Below are positions 31,811-43,856 of a stretch of 64,000 bases of DNA, piece after piece. The notes beneath the pieces are model-generated. The model was not told where the DNA came from and ran no database searches. It saw nothing but the letters and a program-made list of their open reading frames with translations. The translations under genes and the position numbers were made by a program. The stretch lies in contig FJOG01000031.1 in assembly GCA_900073065.1 (NCBI GenBank), forward strand, positions 595,314 to 659,313, in the 5' to 3' direction. Origin of the DNA: Phialocephala subalpina (lineage: Eukaryota; Ascomycota; Leotiomycetes; Helotiales; Mollisiaceae). Position 1 is the first letter of the stretch. Each line of letters starts with the position of its first letter.

Positions 31811-33898
31811 ATGGCTTCACTTGAGAAGACCACTCCTGAATCTTCAAGCGTCGCCGGCCCTCAGAACATGAACGAAAAAGTCTTTGAGGATGCTGCTGAT
31901 GAGGCGCTGCCCGATGGCGTTCGAAGGATGGAAGCCATCACAATGATATGGTCGAAGTGGGCTCTCGTGACTGCATATGCAGGGTTCGTATGAACTTCTT
32001 GATTTGTAAACTATTCTAAACTTCCTATGGTTTAGGGCAGTCCTTATGCTATTTTGGGTCGCCCTACTGCAGTCAACCAGCAACAGCTTGCTCCCCTACG
32101 TCACCAGCAGCTTCGCTGCACACTCTCTCGTAGCTACGGCAACGATGGTATGCTTCATCCTTGCGGGAGTGATACAAGTGCCACTTGCGAAGGTCATCGA
32201 TGTTTGGGGCCGTGTGGAGGGCTTTATAGCCATGATTGTGGTGCTTGAAGTTAGTATGTTCGAACATACATATTCATAATCCTATCCTTCGTGGTTCATT
32301 GCTTACTCTCACACGTGAAGGGCTTGTATTAACTGCAGCATGCAAGAACGTGAAGACTTATACAGCAGGAATGGTTTGTTTTCTCCCTTTCCTTCTAGAT
32401 ACCAAATGTTGACCAGAACGTGAACTTTTGTAGGTTCTTTATGAGATAGGTTTCAGCGGCATTTACTATATTTTGACAGTCTTTATCGCCGATGCCTCCC
32501 AAATGAAGAACCGCGCATTGATGATCGGTATCTCATACTTTCCAAACATGGCCACGACATTTGCAGGCCCGGCTCTGGCCGAGGCCTTCTACGACAATAC
32601 TACTTGGAGGTGGGCATATGGAATGTTTTCCACTGTGCTCCCAGTCATGTGCCTCCCGGTTATTTTGGTCTTATGGAGGAACCAGAAGAAGTCCAAGAAA
32701 CTGGGCATCATCGAAGCTCCGCAAAGCGGACGTACAGTCTGGCAATCTTTCCTACATTTCAGCATCGAATTTGATGGTATGTATCGTCGAATGAGCTGGG
32801 AATTGCTAAGATCTGACTGTCTGCAGCTATTGGAGTCATTCTCTTCGGTGTTAGCCTCACGATTTTTCTCCTTCCTTTCACTCTAGCAAGTTCTGCAGGG
32901 AAAGAGTGGCGATCTGCAACTGTGATCACAATGATTATGCTCGGCTTTGTTCTTCTTCTTCTCTTCGTTGCCTACGAAAAGTTTTTCTCGCCGAAGGCTT
33001 TTATTCCTTTCAGCCTTCTCAAAGATCGAACTGTGCTTGGTGCTTGTCTATTTAACGCGGCGTATTCAATGGGTTACTTGTAAGCCCACGTTCACTTTCT
33101 CCCTCGCAGCTCAAACTGACCTAGACTAACGATTATGGAAGCGTCTGGCAGACGTATTACTCCTCCTATCTGCAGGTCGTCCATGATCAAAGCATAAAAC
33201 ACGCTGGGTATATCGTAAATATATACTGGAACGGACTCGCGGTCTCAGGAATATTCGCAGGACTGTGAGGAAGACCTTGAACTTCTGCACAGTCGAGACA
33301 AATTAACTAACTGCATTTCAATAGTCTAGTTCACTTTACTGGCGAGTTCAAAAAGCTTGCTCTTGCTGGCGTATCCCTGATGACTCTCGGAATTGGGCTC
33401 CTCGTCCACTTCCGCCACCCGAGAACGGATGTCGGTTACTTGGTAATGTGCCAACTCTTTGTCGCCATCGCCGGCGGTATGCTTAACATCGCGCAATACA
33501 TGGCGCTTCTCGTCCGATCCGCTACTAAGGGTCATGTCACTAGCCCGTCTGTGGCTCTTCTTCTCTCACTATCCTTCTTATCTCAAAGAATTGGCGCCGC
33601 CATAAGCCTTTGCATAGCAGGTAGCGTCTGGACGCACCACTTCCTGGGCGCCTTAAAGAATAGACTTCCCGATGCACTGAAAGCCCAAGCGGAGATGATA
33701 TACGCGTCAATCGTCGTTCAATTGCAACAGCCCCGTGGCACACCGATAAGAGATGCAATTGACCTGACATACGAGGACATCCAGCTGAAGCTGACCATTA
33801 CTGGGACCGCAGTTATGGCACTTGCGATCGCCTCAATCATGCTGTGGAGAAATATCAAAGTCACCGAGGTCAATGAGAAGAAGGGGCTGGTTGTTTGA
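31811..33898 (+). CDS. siderophore iron transporter, MFS SIT/ARN family (seven exons, 578 aa)
   Basis: Exons 31811-31983, 32036-32253, 32321-32373, 32434-32776, 32827-33079, 33142-33264 and 33325-33898 sum to 579 codons in frame. Donors include GTATGT, GTAAGC and GTGAGG; the second intron junction is the least certain. After a 45-residue hydrophilic head comes RRMEAITMIWSKWALVTAYA, the family entry to helix 1, then LLQSTSNSLLPYVTSSFAAH, VLYEIGFSGIYYIL and SPKAFIPFSLLKDRTVLGAC, all typical of 14-helix SIT proteins. It should import ferric siderophores across plasma or vesicle membranes. Length is near the usual 580-620. Upstream GATA-like motifs fit iron control. No damage seen. Confidence 0.88.
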
Positions 33899-34256
33899 GG
33901 AGACAATAGGCGGGCAGGTGGCAGGAAGAATCCGCGAGGTAACTCAATGGGCCACCTGTAATTCGGAAGACATTGATAGCGGCAAGTAGGGAGGACCTAA
34001 GGACAGATATCGAGACTCCGATACTTTTCATAGTAGTTATACAGTAGATACTTAGTATTTTAAATAATTATACTTTGCTCTGGCGTTGAGTATTGGTAGG
34101 CCATGATTTTAATGCTTTTGATGTTTAAGGAAGGACTTCACTTACCTTTAAAGCAGCATGATTTTGCCACTATGAGCCTCAAATCAGCTGTTAATCTAGT
34201 GGTCTGATTGGCTAGAACCCTACGTCATTTTACGGTGGAAGCACTACTTTGGTGTT
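33899..34256. other. 3' region of the siderophore transporter, up to the gap
   Basis: No gene seen. The last 12 bases (TACTTTGGTGTT, 34245-34256) are repeated in inverted form just beyond the N gap. Confidence 0.45.
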
Positions 34257-34712
34257 NNNNNNNNNNNNNNNNNNNNNNNNNNNNNNNNNNNNNNNNNNNN
34301 NNNNNNNNNNNNNNNNNNNNNNNNNNNNNNNNNNNNNNNNNNNNNNNNNNNNNNNNNNNNNNNNNNNNNNNNNNNNNNNNNNNNNNNNNNNNNNNNNNNN
34401 NNNNNNNNNNNNNNNNNNNNNNNNNNNNNNNNNNNNNNNNNNNNNNNNNNNNNNNNNNNNNNNNNNNNNNNNNNNNNNNNNNNNNNNNNNNNNNNNNNNN
34501 NNNNNNNNNNNNNNNNNNNNNNNNNNNNNNNNNNNNNNNNNNNNNNNNNNNNNNNNNNNNNNNNNNNNNNNNNNNNNNNNNNNNNNNNNNNNNNNNNNNN
34601 NNNNNNNNNNNNNNNNNNNNNNNNNNNNNNNNNNNNNNNNNNNNNNNNNNNNNNNNNNNNNNNNNNNNNNNNNNNNNNNNNNNNNNNNNNNNNNNNNNNN
34701 NNNNNNNNNNNN
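34257..34712. other. assembly gap, 456 Ns
   Basis: Unresolved bases. Open frames reported across it have no meaning. Confidence 0.99.
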
Positions 34713-34733
34713 ATTTATCCTAACACCAAAGTA

Positions 34734-35193
34734 CTAGATTTGGACTCGCCTAAGAATTAAAAGGCCCTGTACTTCGTATGGTGGAGCGTCGAGGACGAAT
34801 GCATATGTCTCGCCGATCGAGAGCATACCACCAAAGACGAGAGCTTCGAGCAACCCGACCCAGAAGACCAATGGATTGAGGAGGCACATGAAGATCTGTG
34901 GATAGCAAGCAAACATGGACTTCCAGCCTCCTCGTGTCTTCCCCCAAACGCTGAGCTCTCCGCTTGTGTATCCCCATACGTCTTGACCTGGCAGATCGGG
35001 CAGCTCTTTCCCTCCTGGAACTTCTTCCCATGATTCGTATATCTCAACCTTCTCTGTAGCACTCTGGGTGACCACTCGTCCGTCGAAAGCCATAGCGGGG
35101 CGAATGAAGTATGTTTCGGGACATAGGAAGAAGGCGAGGACGACTGAGACGCTGCATGGGACGATCCAAACGAGGTAGAAGTTCCTCTAATTC
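34734..35193 (-). pseudogene. MFS transporter fragment (central loop and two helices)
   Basis: Reading the minus strand from about 35190: RNFYLVWIVPCSVSVVLAFF, CPETYFIRPAMAFDGRVV, a hydrophilic central loop, then WGKTRGGWKSMFACYPQIFM and the next helix with GGMLSIGETYAFVLDAPPY. This is the middle of a DHA1-like MFS drug/metabolite transporter. Homology stops at about 34778, where the 21-bp motif shared with 15364 begins. There is no start, and the C-terminal half is missing. It may have been cut by whatever lies in the adjacent gap. Confidence 0.65.
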
Positions 35194-35625
35194 GTACTAG
35201 CATTCGTCATTTTAGGGACGAGGGCGAAAATCGCATTATAGGGATGACAAACCCATATGGTCTTCAGGATTTATGAATTGGGTGGCGGAATATCTGAATT
35301 CCGTCTAGGCAAGTAGCTAGGCATATGTTAGGACGCTTGGCAAGCCTTCCCGGAAGCTGCGGAAGGTATGATGCCGGAATGGGGCATGATCTCGCTCTTG
35401 TATTTACAAATCAATTTTGTCGCCCGGTATGGGGCCATCAATTGCCGAATGGCGGAAAGCTCATAATAATAAGTCTAAGATCGACGAAAAGGAAATGCTT
35501 TAGAGTATTTAACTCGTTCCTCCTCGATTTAAATTGTTCTGCATTTGTACATATTATACAGTAGGGTTTATTCTACTCTATTCTCATTATATTCAATCCT
35601 TGCAAGATCTTTGGATTAAGCTATT
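35194..35625. other. 5' region of the dehydrogenase gene; no gene seen
   Basis: AT-leaning sequence with a TACATATTATACAG stretch near 35548-35561, about 70 bp before the next ATG. No gene. Confidence 0.4.
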
Positions 35626-36904
35626 ATGCCGTTAGCCTGGCAAATCAGGTCAGCGCCCCCAAAGGACTACCGCACCGAAATAGGCATCGAAAACTTGTAC
35701 TTGGCAACTGACCTCCCTATGCCAGTTCCCGAGGCCAATACAACCCTGGTACGCATCCGGGCTGTCGCTCTCAATGCCCGCGATATGATGATCGTTGCAC
35801 ATGATCCCTTGTTCCCGATTGAGGCCATCCCAGACTTAGTCTTATGTGCTGATGGTGCTGGCGTCGTGGAGGCTGTGGGTGAAGGTAGTGTTTGGAACGT
35901 TGGAGATAAAGTCATCCTAAATCCAGCGCAGTGGATTGACGGCGAGGTCCCGGACTTGGAGGGTATGAAGGTTCTTGGTGGTGGTGGCATACACGGGACA
36001 CTGAGGGAATATGCGGTCATGGTAAGCTTGAAAGAAACTTTCCTCTGCTATAAGTAGTATAAGTATTATATGTTTTTGTAATTTGTTCTTTAAGACAACG
36101 GTTTGAAAGAGTTAAAGTTAATTGAAAAATCTTTCTATAGTTTGACAGTCGTTTTATTCACGCCCCGCCACATCTCTCATATGAAGAGCTTGTTGCACTC
36201 CCTGTCGCAGCGTCAACCGCCATGAACGCTCTTTTCTTTGGTCCCCTCCCTCTCAAAAAAGGCATGACAGTTCTAATACAAGGGACTGGTGGAGTGAGCT
36301 GTTTTCTTATTCAGGTAAGTGATCTAAGAGGTCAGATTCCTTCTGCCCTGAAATGATATATGGATCACTTGTTATTCCGCACTACAGACTATTGAGCTAA
36401 ATCATTGATATCCTATAGCTGGCCGCTGCCACTGGTGCAACCGTAATGAGCACTTCTTCTTCCGAGGACAAGTTGTCCCAAGCCGCCTCTCTCGGAGCCA
36501 CTCACTTGGTCAACTATAAAACCATCCCAAATTGGTCCTCTGAGGTCTTGCGCCTTACATCTGGTCGTGGCGTTGACCATGTCTTTGACGTCGGGGGGTC
36601 AGGGTCTATCGAACAATCACTGGCGGCAACACGGCAAGGAGGACTTGTGTCTATGATTGGATTCATGGACTTAGGCGAAAAGACGGATGTCGCACCCGCC
36701 ATTGTTTTGGGAGCCAAAACGGTGCGGGGTGTGTTTGGGTACAGCCGAGACATGGTCGTTGCAATGACAGAGTTGATGGGAGGGAAAGGGTTGAGACCAC
36801 TGATTTCCAAGGTCTTTGAATTTGAGGAAGCAAAGGAGGCATTTAAGGCACTCGTTAAGCAGAATGATGTGGGCAAAATTGTCATTAGAGTTGGCAGTGA
36901 GTAG
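35626..36904 (+). CDS. medium-chain dehydrogenase/reductase, zinc-independent quinone-reductase-like (three exons, 351 aa)
   Basis: Exons 35626-36021, 36141-36314 and 36419-36904 (introns 119 and 104 bp, donors GTAAGC and GTAAGT) are in frame. The N-terminal GroES-like domain includes LNARDMMIVAHDP and CADGAGVVEAVGEG; the cofactor domain has IQGTGGVSCFLIQLAAATGA (about residues 177-196) and VDHVFDVGGSG. The Cys/His ligands of catalytic zinc are not visible, so NADPH-dependent enone or quinone reduction is more likely than alcohol oxidation. Such enzymes are common next to fungal metabolite genes; a decayed P450 lies 0.8 kb downstream. Intact; substrate unknown. Confidence 0.85.
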
Positions 36905-37726
36905 GGGGCATTGAGTGCAGCCGCGTCGTGTTGAGCTGCATCTAGTTTAGATCAATGTTGGCACTTCGTCATCGTTCTGTTCGTCGTATGAATCTGGCAC
37001 TCATGATAATATGTCATATTACCCACTCGCTCCATCGTGGTCTACGTCTGGAGAAGGATGGTCTTCGACAGTTTTTTCTTGGTCCTCTGTAATCTCGACA
37101 TCTGCACTGTACGAAGACGATCCTGCACCAGTAGTACCCTTTTCCAAGTCCCCATCGATTTTCTTGTCGTCTAGGGAACCATGTGGACAAAGGATGATGT
37201 AGAATTGAATTCTGTTCCTTCTACTAGAAAGCCAACCGAAATGAATCGAAGGACTCGAAGTGAACAAAGCGTCACAAAGAATGTGGAAGAACCTCGAAGG
37301 TGCAGCGACTTTCTATGCCATCCTCTACTTGTAAAAATAAACAATTAAAATATCTGGAATCGAAAAATTAAGTGAATCGGAAAAAGCTGCTAAAAGGATC
37401 CAAAGGGGAAACAGCAACGGTCGGCGCCATCAGGCAGGATGGTTATCCAAAGGATACCTTTTATCCCTTGAAACAGCAGTTGTAATTTGCTCGTTCGGCG
37501 TTTCCATGCATCAAGATCCGGATTCATGCTTTTGACTCATGTTGTGCAGAAGCTTTGTGCCGCTCTCGGCATGATCGCGCTTCCCGCCACGCCGAAAGTT
37601 TATTTTCGAGCTTGCCAAATACAGAACGTTAAATCCGACGAGATTCCTCGAGATTCCTTTCGTTTTGAACCAAGCGTTGTGAACTCTTACCAAATAATAT
37701 CACTATCAACCCTTCATTTGCTTATC
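36905..37726. other. spacer; possible acidic C-terminal tail on minus strand
   Basis: A minus-strand frame at 37267-37019 ends in an acidic, hydrophilic stretch (KTVEDHPSPDVDHDGASG) that looks like a transporter tail, but no upstream body is present. Nothing else is supported. Confidence 0.35.
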
Positions 37727-39568
37727 ATGATCACTCAAGCTTGGAGCGCTCGAGAAATCTTGAGCGGAGGATTTCTGGTATGTTGAAGCCTTTAACTTGG
37801 CTGCCTCCTGCATCTTAGATATAGTTTTATCTGACCCCTTATTCTGCGCAGGCGATTGTTAGCTTTATAGCTTTAAAAACAATATATAATCTCTTTGTCT
37901 ATCCTTTGCGCTCTTATCCCGGACGCGTCTTTTGGCGTGCCTCCGCTTTGCCAAAGGTTTACTACTCCCTGCGTGGCGATCTACATGTTCAAATCAAGGA
38001 GATGCATGATCAATATGGCCATGTTGTAAGGATTGAGCCTGGCCAACTTACTTATACTCACCCTGATGCACCAAAAGGTACTTGGAAACATTACATTTAG
38101 TCTACCTTCTAGCACTTCGATTGACTCGTCGTCAGAAATTGCAGGCTTCACCACCAAGACCACAAGGGCGAACTTTGAAAAGGACCCTTTCCACTATAAA
38201 CCATTCTCTATTAGCGGTGCTACTAATATTCTCAGCGCAAATGAGGCCGATCATCGCCGCCTTCGCCGCCTCTAATCCCACGCGTTCTCCGAAAAGGCTC
38301 TGTCAGCGCAAGAGGACATCCTTCTCAGCTTCACGAGGCAATTCATTGAGTAGCTACGCCATCGTGCCGAGAGTAGAGAACACCACGGAATCGTGAACAT
38401 GGTTGCCTGGTATAATTTTCTGACCTTTGATCTGATCGGCGACTTGGCATTTGGAGAACCTTTCGGGTGCTTGGAGAGTAGCGAGCTGAACCCTTGGATT
38501 TCTACACTATTTGCAGGATTTAATTAGTTCGGGGTTTTTATCCGAGCTAGCGCTGTGATTCCGTTGTTGCAGCCGATCATGAAAAGTTTGATGCCGAAGC
38601 ATCTGAAGTCTGCTCGGTCGCTGAACGTGCTATGGTCAGCAGAGAAGGTCAAGAGACGCGTTGCGACGATGACTGATCGACTAGATTTTCTAAGTTATAT
38701 CCTGAAACATAATGATACCGAAAAAGGGTATGAATATACTCCTACCATTTACGCAAGCCAACATTGCTAATAGCACTCAGAATGACACCTGCAGAGCTCA
38801 ACGAAGCAAGCGCTGTGTTTATATTTGCCGGGAGTGAAACAACGGCTACTCTATTATCTGGTCTCACATTTCATCTCCTTACCAACCCAGGCGTATTGAA
38901 AACTCTCTGCGAAGAAATCCGCGGTACTTTTAAATCACTAGAACAGATAACCATGCTCTCCACGGCGCAACTACCCTATTTGCGTGCCGTGATAGAAGAG
39001 GCTCTCAGAATTTATCCTCCTGCGCCAAACATCTTCCCACGGATCTCACCTAAGGGAGGGGCTATTGTCTGCGGCCAATTCGTTCCAGAAGGTGTAAGTT
39101 AGGTCTCTTCTCTAGAAGTAATTCTAAGCGACCGGGAACACAGAGCTGATAGAGAACTCCTATCAGACTTCAGTTGCCGTCCATCAATACGCCACCCATC
39201 ACTCAGCAACGAATTTTCTTCACCCTGAAGAGTTCTACCCAGAGCGTTAGATGGATGCCTCGGAATACATCGGAGATCAGCAAAGATGCATGCAACTATT
39301 CTCAATAGGCCCACGCAACTGCATTGGGAAAAAGTACGCATTTTTAATTTCTCGTTTGACTCAATGAATTATCTGTGACCGAGACTGATTCTGCGTGTGG
39401 TGGTATAGCCTAGCTTACACGGAAATTCGTCTCGCAATCTCGCACCTCCTGTACGAATTTGATCTAGAGCTCATGTCCGAGAGTAGGGGTTGGTTGGATC
39501 AGAAGACTTTTTCGCTGTGGGAGAAACCTCCGTTAATGGTAAAATTGTCTATCAAAGTCACGCGATAG
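37727..39568 (+). pseudogene. cytochrome P450, inactivated by multiple TAG/TAA codons
   Basis: Exon 1 starts at ATG 37727 (MITQAWSAREILSGGFL) and an intron with donor GTATGT at 37778 and acceptor GCAG at 37851 leads to the membrane anchor and YPLRSYPG. The fold is complete: FAGSETTAT in helix I, EEALRIYPPAP with the ExxR pair, and FSIGPRNCIGK around the heme cysteine. At least four in-frame stops occur (after HRRLRRL, after TRQFIE, after LFAGFN and after PER), all TAG or TAA at sites where Trp or Gln or Leu is expected. Several frame adjustments are also needed. A microsomal monooxygenase of about 500 aa, now dead. It lies beside an intact dehydrogenase. Confidence 0.88.
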
Positions 39569-40368
39569 CTACTTCACCGGTTTATGTTGAAGGGGGGTTG
39601 GAAGCCTAGAGGCTAGTACGAATGTGTGGAGTGAGTCATGTGAGTAGTGAGTCATGTGCAGTTTGCACGTGCTCACTTAGTAAGATCGGAGGAATGGACA
39701 CTGCCGTAGTATTAGTATAGAGATCTGTCTATACGACACTCAGTAGTTCAGTCAATGTATTCATTCCTCGAACTTGTCAAAAGTTTAGACTTTCAAAAAA
39801 AATTTTGCTTCTCTAGTTTTAAAGTTCCCGGTTCATGGTTTACAATGCGCATAGGGGTTCACGGATACGCATGGGAGGTTTTACCAGCATATGATATACT
39901 GAAAATTCATATTAACAATGCCATTGAAAAGTTCTCTTCAAATGAATACCTTGTAGCCGAGGATTCGACGAGTAAGATATGAGCTCAATGCCAGGCTCCT
40001 TCCGCCCTCGTAGAGACTCTCCTCACCCTTTCCGCGTTCAACAACCTCTACCCCTCCCTGGCCAGAAGCGCCAAGCAGGAGATAGTAGAACAGAATCATA
40101 GTCTCCAAGTTTTCCAGCGTTTGTGGCACTTGATTGTTTGGAGAGCTAGCACACTTTGCATTGGTAGCTATAGCAAGGAGGCCCAGGGTCTTATAGAATA
40201 AAAAATTATAGGCCTTCGTGCCACCAGAATGTACTAAATAACTCTGCACCCATCCCCCATATTAATCCTGCTTAAGGCTTTATCTCGAATGTAAATAAGT
40301 TCAAACAAAATAAATTAACACTTCCTCTCTAACAGCCCGTCTACTACTTCTCATCACTCAACAAAAAC
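39569..40368. other. no recognisable gene; one minus-strand frame
   Basis: A minus-strand frame at 40249-39938 (TLGLLAIATNAKCASSPNNQ and GASGQGGVEVVERGKGEES) looks coding-like in composition but I recognise no family. The rest is AT-leaning. Confidence 0.3.
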
Positions 40369-41979
40369 CTAAGCTAAGGCATATACTAGCGTGCTATAAC
40401 CCAATTGATCGAACCCATTACTGTTTGGGCTATAGTCTCCGCCGCCTCCTTCGGTACCAGCACCATCTTGCCTAGCCTTGTCCCTATATTGGCCAGTGTA
40501 ATTGGCGATGAGGCCTTTCAGATCGTGGTAATGGGCGTAGAACAGCTCCTAAGTCGGGCGGATATCACCCCTACTATTATTGGAAATAATAGTCTGCTCA
40601 ACGTTGCCCTATGCGTAATAGTATATCGTATACGGAACGTCGTAGCCAAGGTTATACTTGGTAGCATATTCCGCGCCTTTCAAGATCCGATTATCATCAT
40701 ATCCAAACAAGTCCAATCCCTGATTCTATGCCATTTGAGCGATAGCACTTAATGTTGAGAAGTCTATCATAGCGTGGCTTTAATCTCTTTTTGCCTCTTG
40801 TCCCTAACCCAGCCCTTCGGGCTCGTATATTTTCCAAATGGTGTTGTTTATCGCTCCGCTGCCCTTTCCATTTTTGAAGTACGTGATCGCTTAGTCATAC
40901 ATCGTCGCGTTGTCGGTCAAAACACCGATAGCCAGAACGGATGCCATATTGCAGAGATCCCAGTTTGCTTAGTAAGCGAAGGGACTCGCACCGTTATAAT
41001 TGATGAGAAAATCGTTGTTCAAAGGATAAAATACGTCTAGTATTATACTTTTAAAGCGGGCAAAGTCGGTAGGCGATTAACTATTGTAAGTCCGCATAAC
41101 TTCGGCGATATTGGCGAATTAATATCCATAAATACCGGATGCGAGGAACTTATCTCCAGTGCCCTAAAGCGAGGTTAACGTCGAAGACTATTCGTTCAAT
41201 ATAAATACTGCTTTGTCGATATAAGTAGTATCGCCCGCGACTTTCCACCGCAGCGCCAAGGCATATCCAACGGAAATGTCGTTAAACAGCGAACCGTAGT
41301 TCTCTATATGCGTCCCATCGTAGCCTCGATAAATGATAGTTTGCGGATTGGGCGTATATTGCAGAAAAGAATAGGAGTTATTCGTGAGCTTGTACCAGCC
41401 GGTTATCTAAGGCTCCGCGTAGGCTTCCACCTTTGATTGTATGCGGCTGAAGTCGGCATCGCTATAAAGGAGACCGGGGTGAACGAAGCTAGCGCTAGAG
41501 CTGGTGGGTGAGGAAGCAGCGGTCGTAGACGTGGTGGAAGGCCGGCTAGTAGAAGATCGGCTGGTAGCAAAGAAACTCTTAGTAGAACTAATCGTATTAT
41601 TGCTTAAAGCGGTTTGGACCCGAGTCTTAATTGGCGTCACCGGAAGGCTAGAGAAGGAAGAATTCGGCTAGGCCATTGTGTGCGTCAAACTCAAGGATGC
41701 TAACGTAGAGGAAGACAAAACCGAAGAATCCGCTTGGGACAGCGAAGAGAGGGGTATAGCCGAACTCGAGAATAATGGAGTTGCTACATTAAGCGAAGAT
41801 GTAAAAGCTGCGATGTAAGTAGTCGTTGTAAAATCTCTGAAAACTGTTTTGGTGACAATAGATGGGATAGTTGCACTGCAGCCATAATCGTACAGATGGG
41901 CGGGCTGCTTGGCGGGATGTGCCACAGCGACAGTCCCCAGTACCACTAAGGCGGCACACAGCTGACTGTATAGATACAT
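40369..41979 (-). pseudogene. secreted alginate-lyase-like (PF05426) polysaccharide lyase, RIP-type decay
   Basis: The start at ATG 41979 is followed by a signal peptide (QLCAALVVLGTVAVAHP), then a Ser/Thr-rich linker of about 100 residues and SFVHPGLLYSDADFSRIQSK, the start of the lyase domain. Further recognisable blocks are YRGYDGTHIENYGSLFNDIS, ALRWKVAGDTTYIDKAVFIL, DKFLASGIYGY, and near the end QYRDKARQDGAGTEGGGDYS. The stop is at 40371-40369. At least eight internal TAG/TAA codons replace likely Trp or Gln, as RIP does. The intact enzyme would act outside the cell on a uronate polymer by beta-elimination. It is a divergent paralogue of the intact lyase at 49.2-50.5 kb, with the same orientation. 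Confidence 0.82.
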
Positions 41980-42827
41980 GGAAATAAAATTGGAAAGATT
42001 GTTTTATGCAGAAAGGAGGTAGCGAGTGCAAGTACCTAAGAGCGGTAGGTATCACCTGGACACACAAAAGAGTAAAGAGGGAATGATAAAGGCTTTGGAA
42101 TCAATATCAGTAAAACGGAGAATAAATACCATCTATAGAGAATAGAACAGGGAAGATTGATTTGCTCTCAAATGATACAAATCCTAAGTTTCACGTTAAT
42201 GGAGAGTGGAAATGTGATACTAGGTAACTACAGATGAGAAATGGTAGTCGACGGTACTGAGATATTTCATTCTCTTCAATTTGCCGCTATCGTGCGAATT
42301 AGTTTCTGCGCCACCGTTTCGGGAGAGTAGTCAAACCCTGACAACGATCACTCATCCCATCGGTACGACGGTACCTTGTCCGTATTCGACCAATTGTAGC
42401 AATACAGATGATGAGCTATCAGAGCGGCAGATATCTATGGGAAAGTGCTCCGGCAGTATCATCTTAACTTGTTACTCATGAATCAAAATAAGGTTTTCTC
42501 GATAGCTCTTTGAATTGTGGCGGCAGAAGTTGCCTTGAGCGCTAACCCCAGAGGGCACTAGTGCTATTATCTTTCACTGCGGAGGCTTGAGCTTTCAAGC
42601 TGCGTCGAACCCGACTGTTGCTATAGAGCTGGCTTTGCTGGCATCGAGGCCTAATTGCTAATAAATATGATACTCTCCATCCTGCACATAGAGTGGTAGG
42701 CATCTTATCCCTCCTCCCACCCCAACCATGCCGTTCTTCTCGGACGAACTTGTGGCGGTCAGTACGTGGGTTAAGACTAGCTCCGCAGTTCCAGAACAGA
42801 GGATGTAGCCTCTCGCTGCTCCGTGCC
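41980..42827. other. no gene seen
   Basis: Upstream of the decayed lyase; AT-leaning, only short unsupported frames. Confidence 0.4.
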
Positions 42828-42990
42828 TACGGAAGGGGGTTGCAAGAAATCATCGACACCCCCCTTGTTTCTGCCACACCGCTTTAGGTAATTTGCGGGG
42901 AATATCGCAGAATTCGATGTGGTTCTATTGGCAGCTGATCTCACCGCCTACATGGGGGGTGTCGATGATTTCTTGCAACCCCCTTCCGTA
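42828..42990. repeat. 37-bp perfect inverted repeat with 89-bp spacer
   Basis: TACGGAAGGGGGTTGCAAGA begins the left arm (42828-42864). The right arm (42954-42990) is its exact reverse complement. The pair could form a hairpin or be the ends of a small element. It lies 170 bp upstream of the SDR relic. Confidence 0.85.
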
Positions 42991-43163
42991 CCTCAACCAC
43001 TTTCACATACCTTGAAGAACCGCCGCTTCGGTGGACGAAGCGAGGAACCCTGCTGCGTCACCCCTGTCCAACGGCAGGCAATGTCGATATGGTACGCGAT
43101 TCCCCAGCTCTGCTCCTGGCCGCTAATGGAAATTTCAACGAAAATTTCACATCTCAAGTTATG

Positions 43164-43856
43164 ATGTGGAGCAATAAATCTTCCCTCACAAAACGCAACG
43201 ATACCTACCCCTTTTATCAACCCTTTCCGCTTCTATAACACCCTCGGCGGCCGTATCATCCTCATCACCAATGCCCACCGAGCCATCGGTCGCGCCTCGT
43301 GCCTCGACTTCGCTGCTGCTGGCGCAACTATTGCGTGTACTGCGCCTAATATTTCCCTCCCCAAGATTGAGCTCCGCCATAGCCTCCCCGCCTATGCCTT
43401 CGCCGTCGATTTCAACGATCCACTCGCCCCAATCCGACTTGTGCAGAACGTGCAGCAGTCCGTTGGCCCAATCGACATTCTCCTGAACATCCCCGGCAAC
43501 GTTGGCCTGTCTTCCTTTGCACACACGGCCGACTTCCAGTCCGGTTGGTTGCACGCGCTAAAGCTGAACTTGCGCGCCCCTATACGCTCATTTATGCTAT
43601 TCTGCCTTCCATGCTGGTTCGCGGCTCCGGCATCGTCATCACCACGACGCAGAGCAACGGCGTATTAAGCATCCCTTTTATGGCTGCCGACTCTACAGCG
43701 CGAAGCGCGATGATTCGCTTCCATCACGGGCTCGGCCACGAAGTGCGGCCGAAGGGTGTTTATACTTTGGTACTCTGGGTAATAGTTACGCCAAGACTTC
43801 TAGAGACTTCCTCAATAGCAGGGGAAATTGCCCAATCAGATTTCCAGAATTTGTGA
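43164..43856 (+). pseudogene. short-chain dehydrogenase/reductase, degenerate
   Basis: ATG 43164 opens MWSNKSSLTKRNDTYPF; one extra T in a TTTT run near 43208 shifts the frame to INPFRFYNTLGGRIILITNA. The nucleotide-binding motif, normally TGxxxGIG, reads TNAHRAIGR. GPIDILLNIPG replaces the NNAG block, and the catalytic YxxxK region reads DSTAR, so the active Tyr and Lys are both gone. Another shift near 43600 is needed to reach ITTTQSNGVLSIPFMAA and the C-terminus RLLETSSIAGEIAQSDF. Intact relatives are NAD(P)-dependent oxidoreductases of about 270 aa. Dead copy. Confidence 0.8.

Noticed and set aside
34208..34737. Long open frames across the N run
   Set aside because: They consist of undetermined bases.
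40405..41040. Plus-strand frames of 115 and 88 codons
   Set aside because: They are antisense to the decayed secreted lyase, which reads well on the minus strand.
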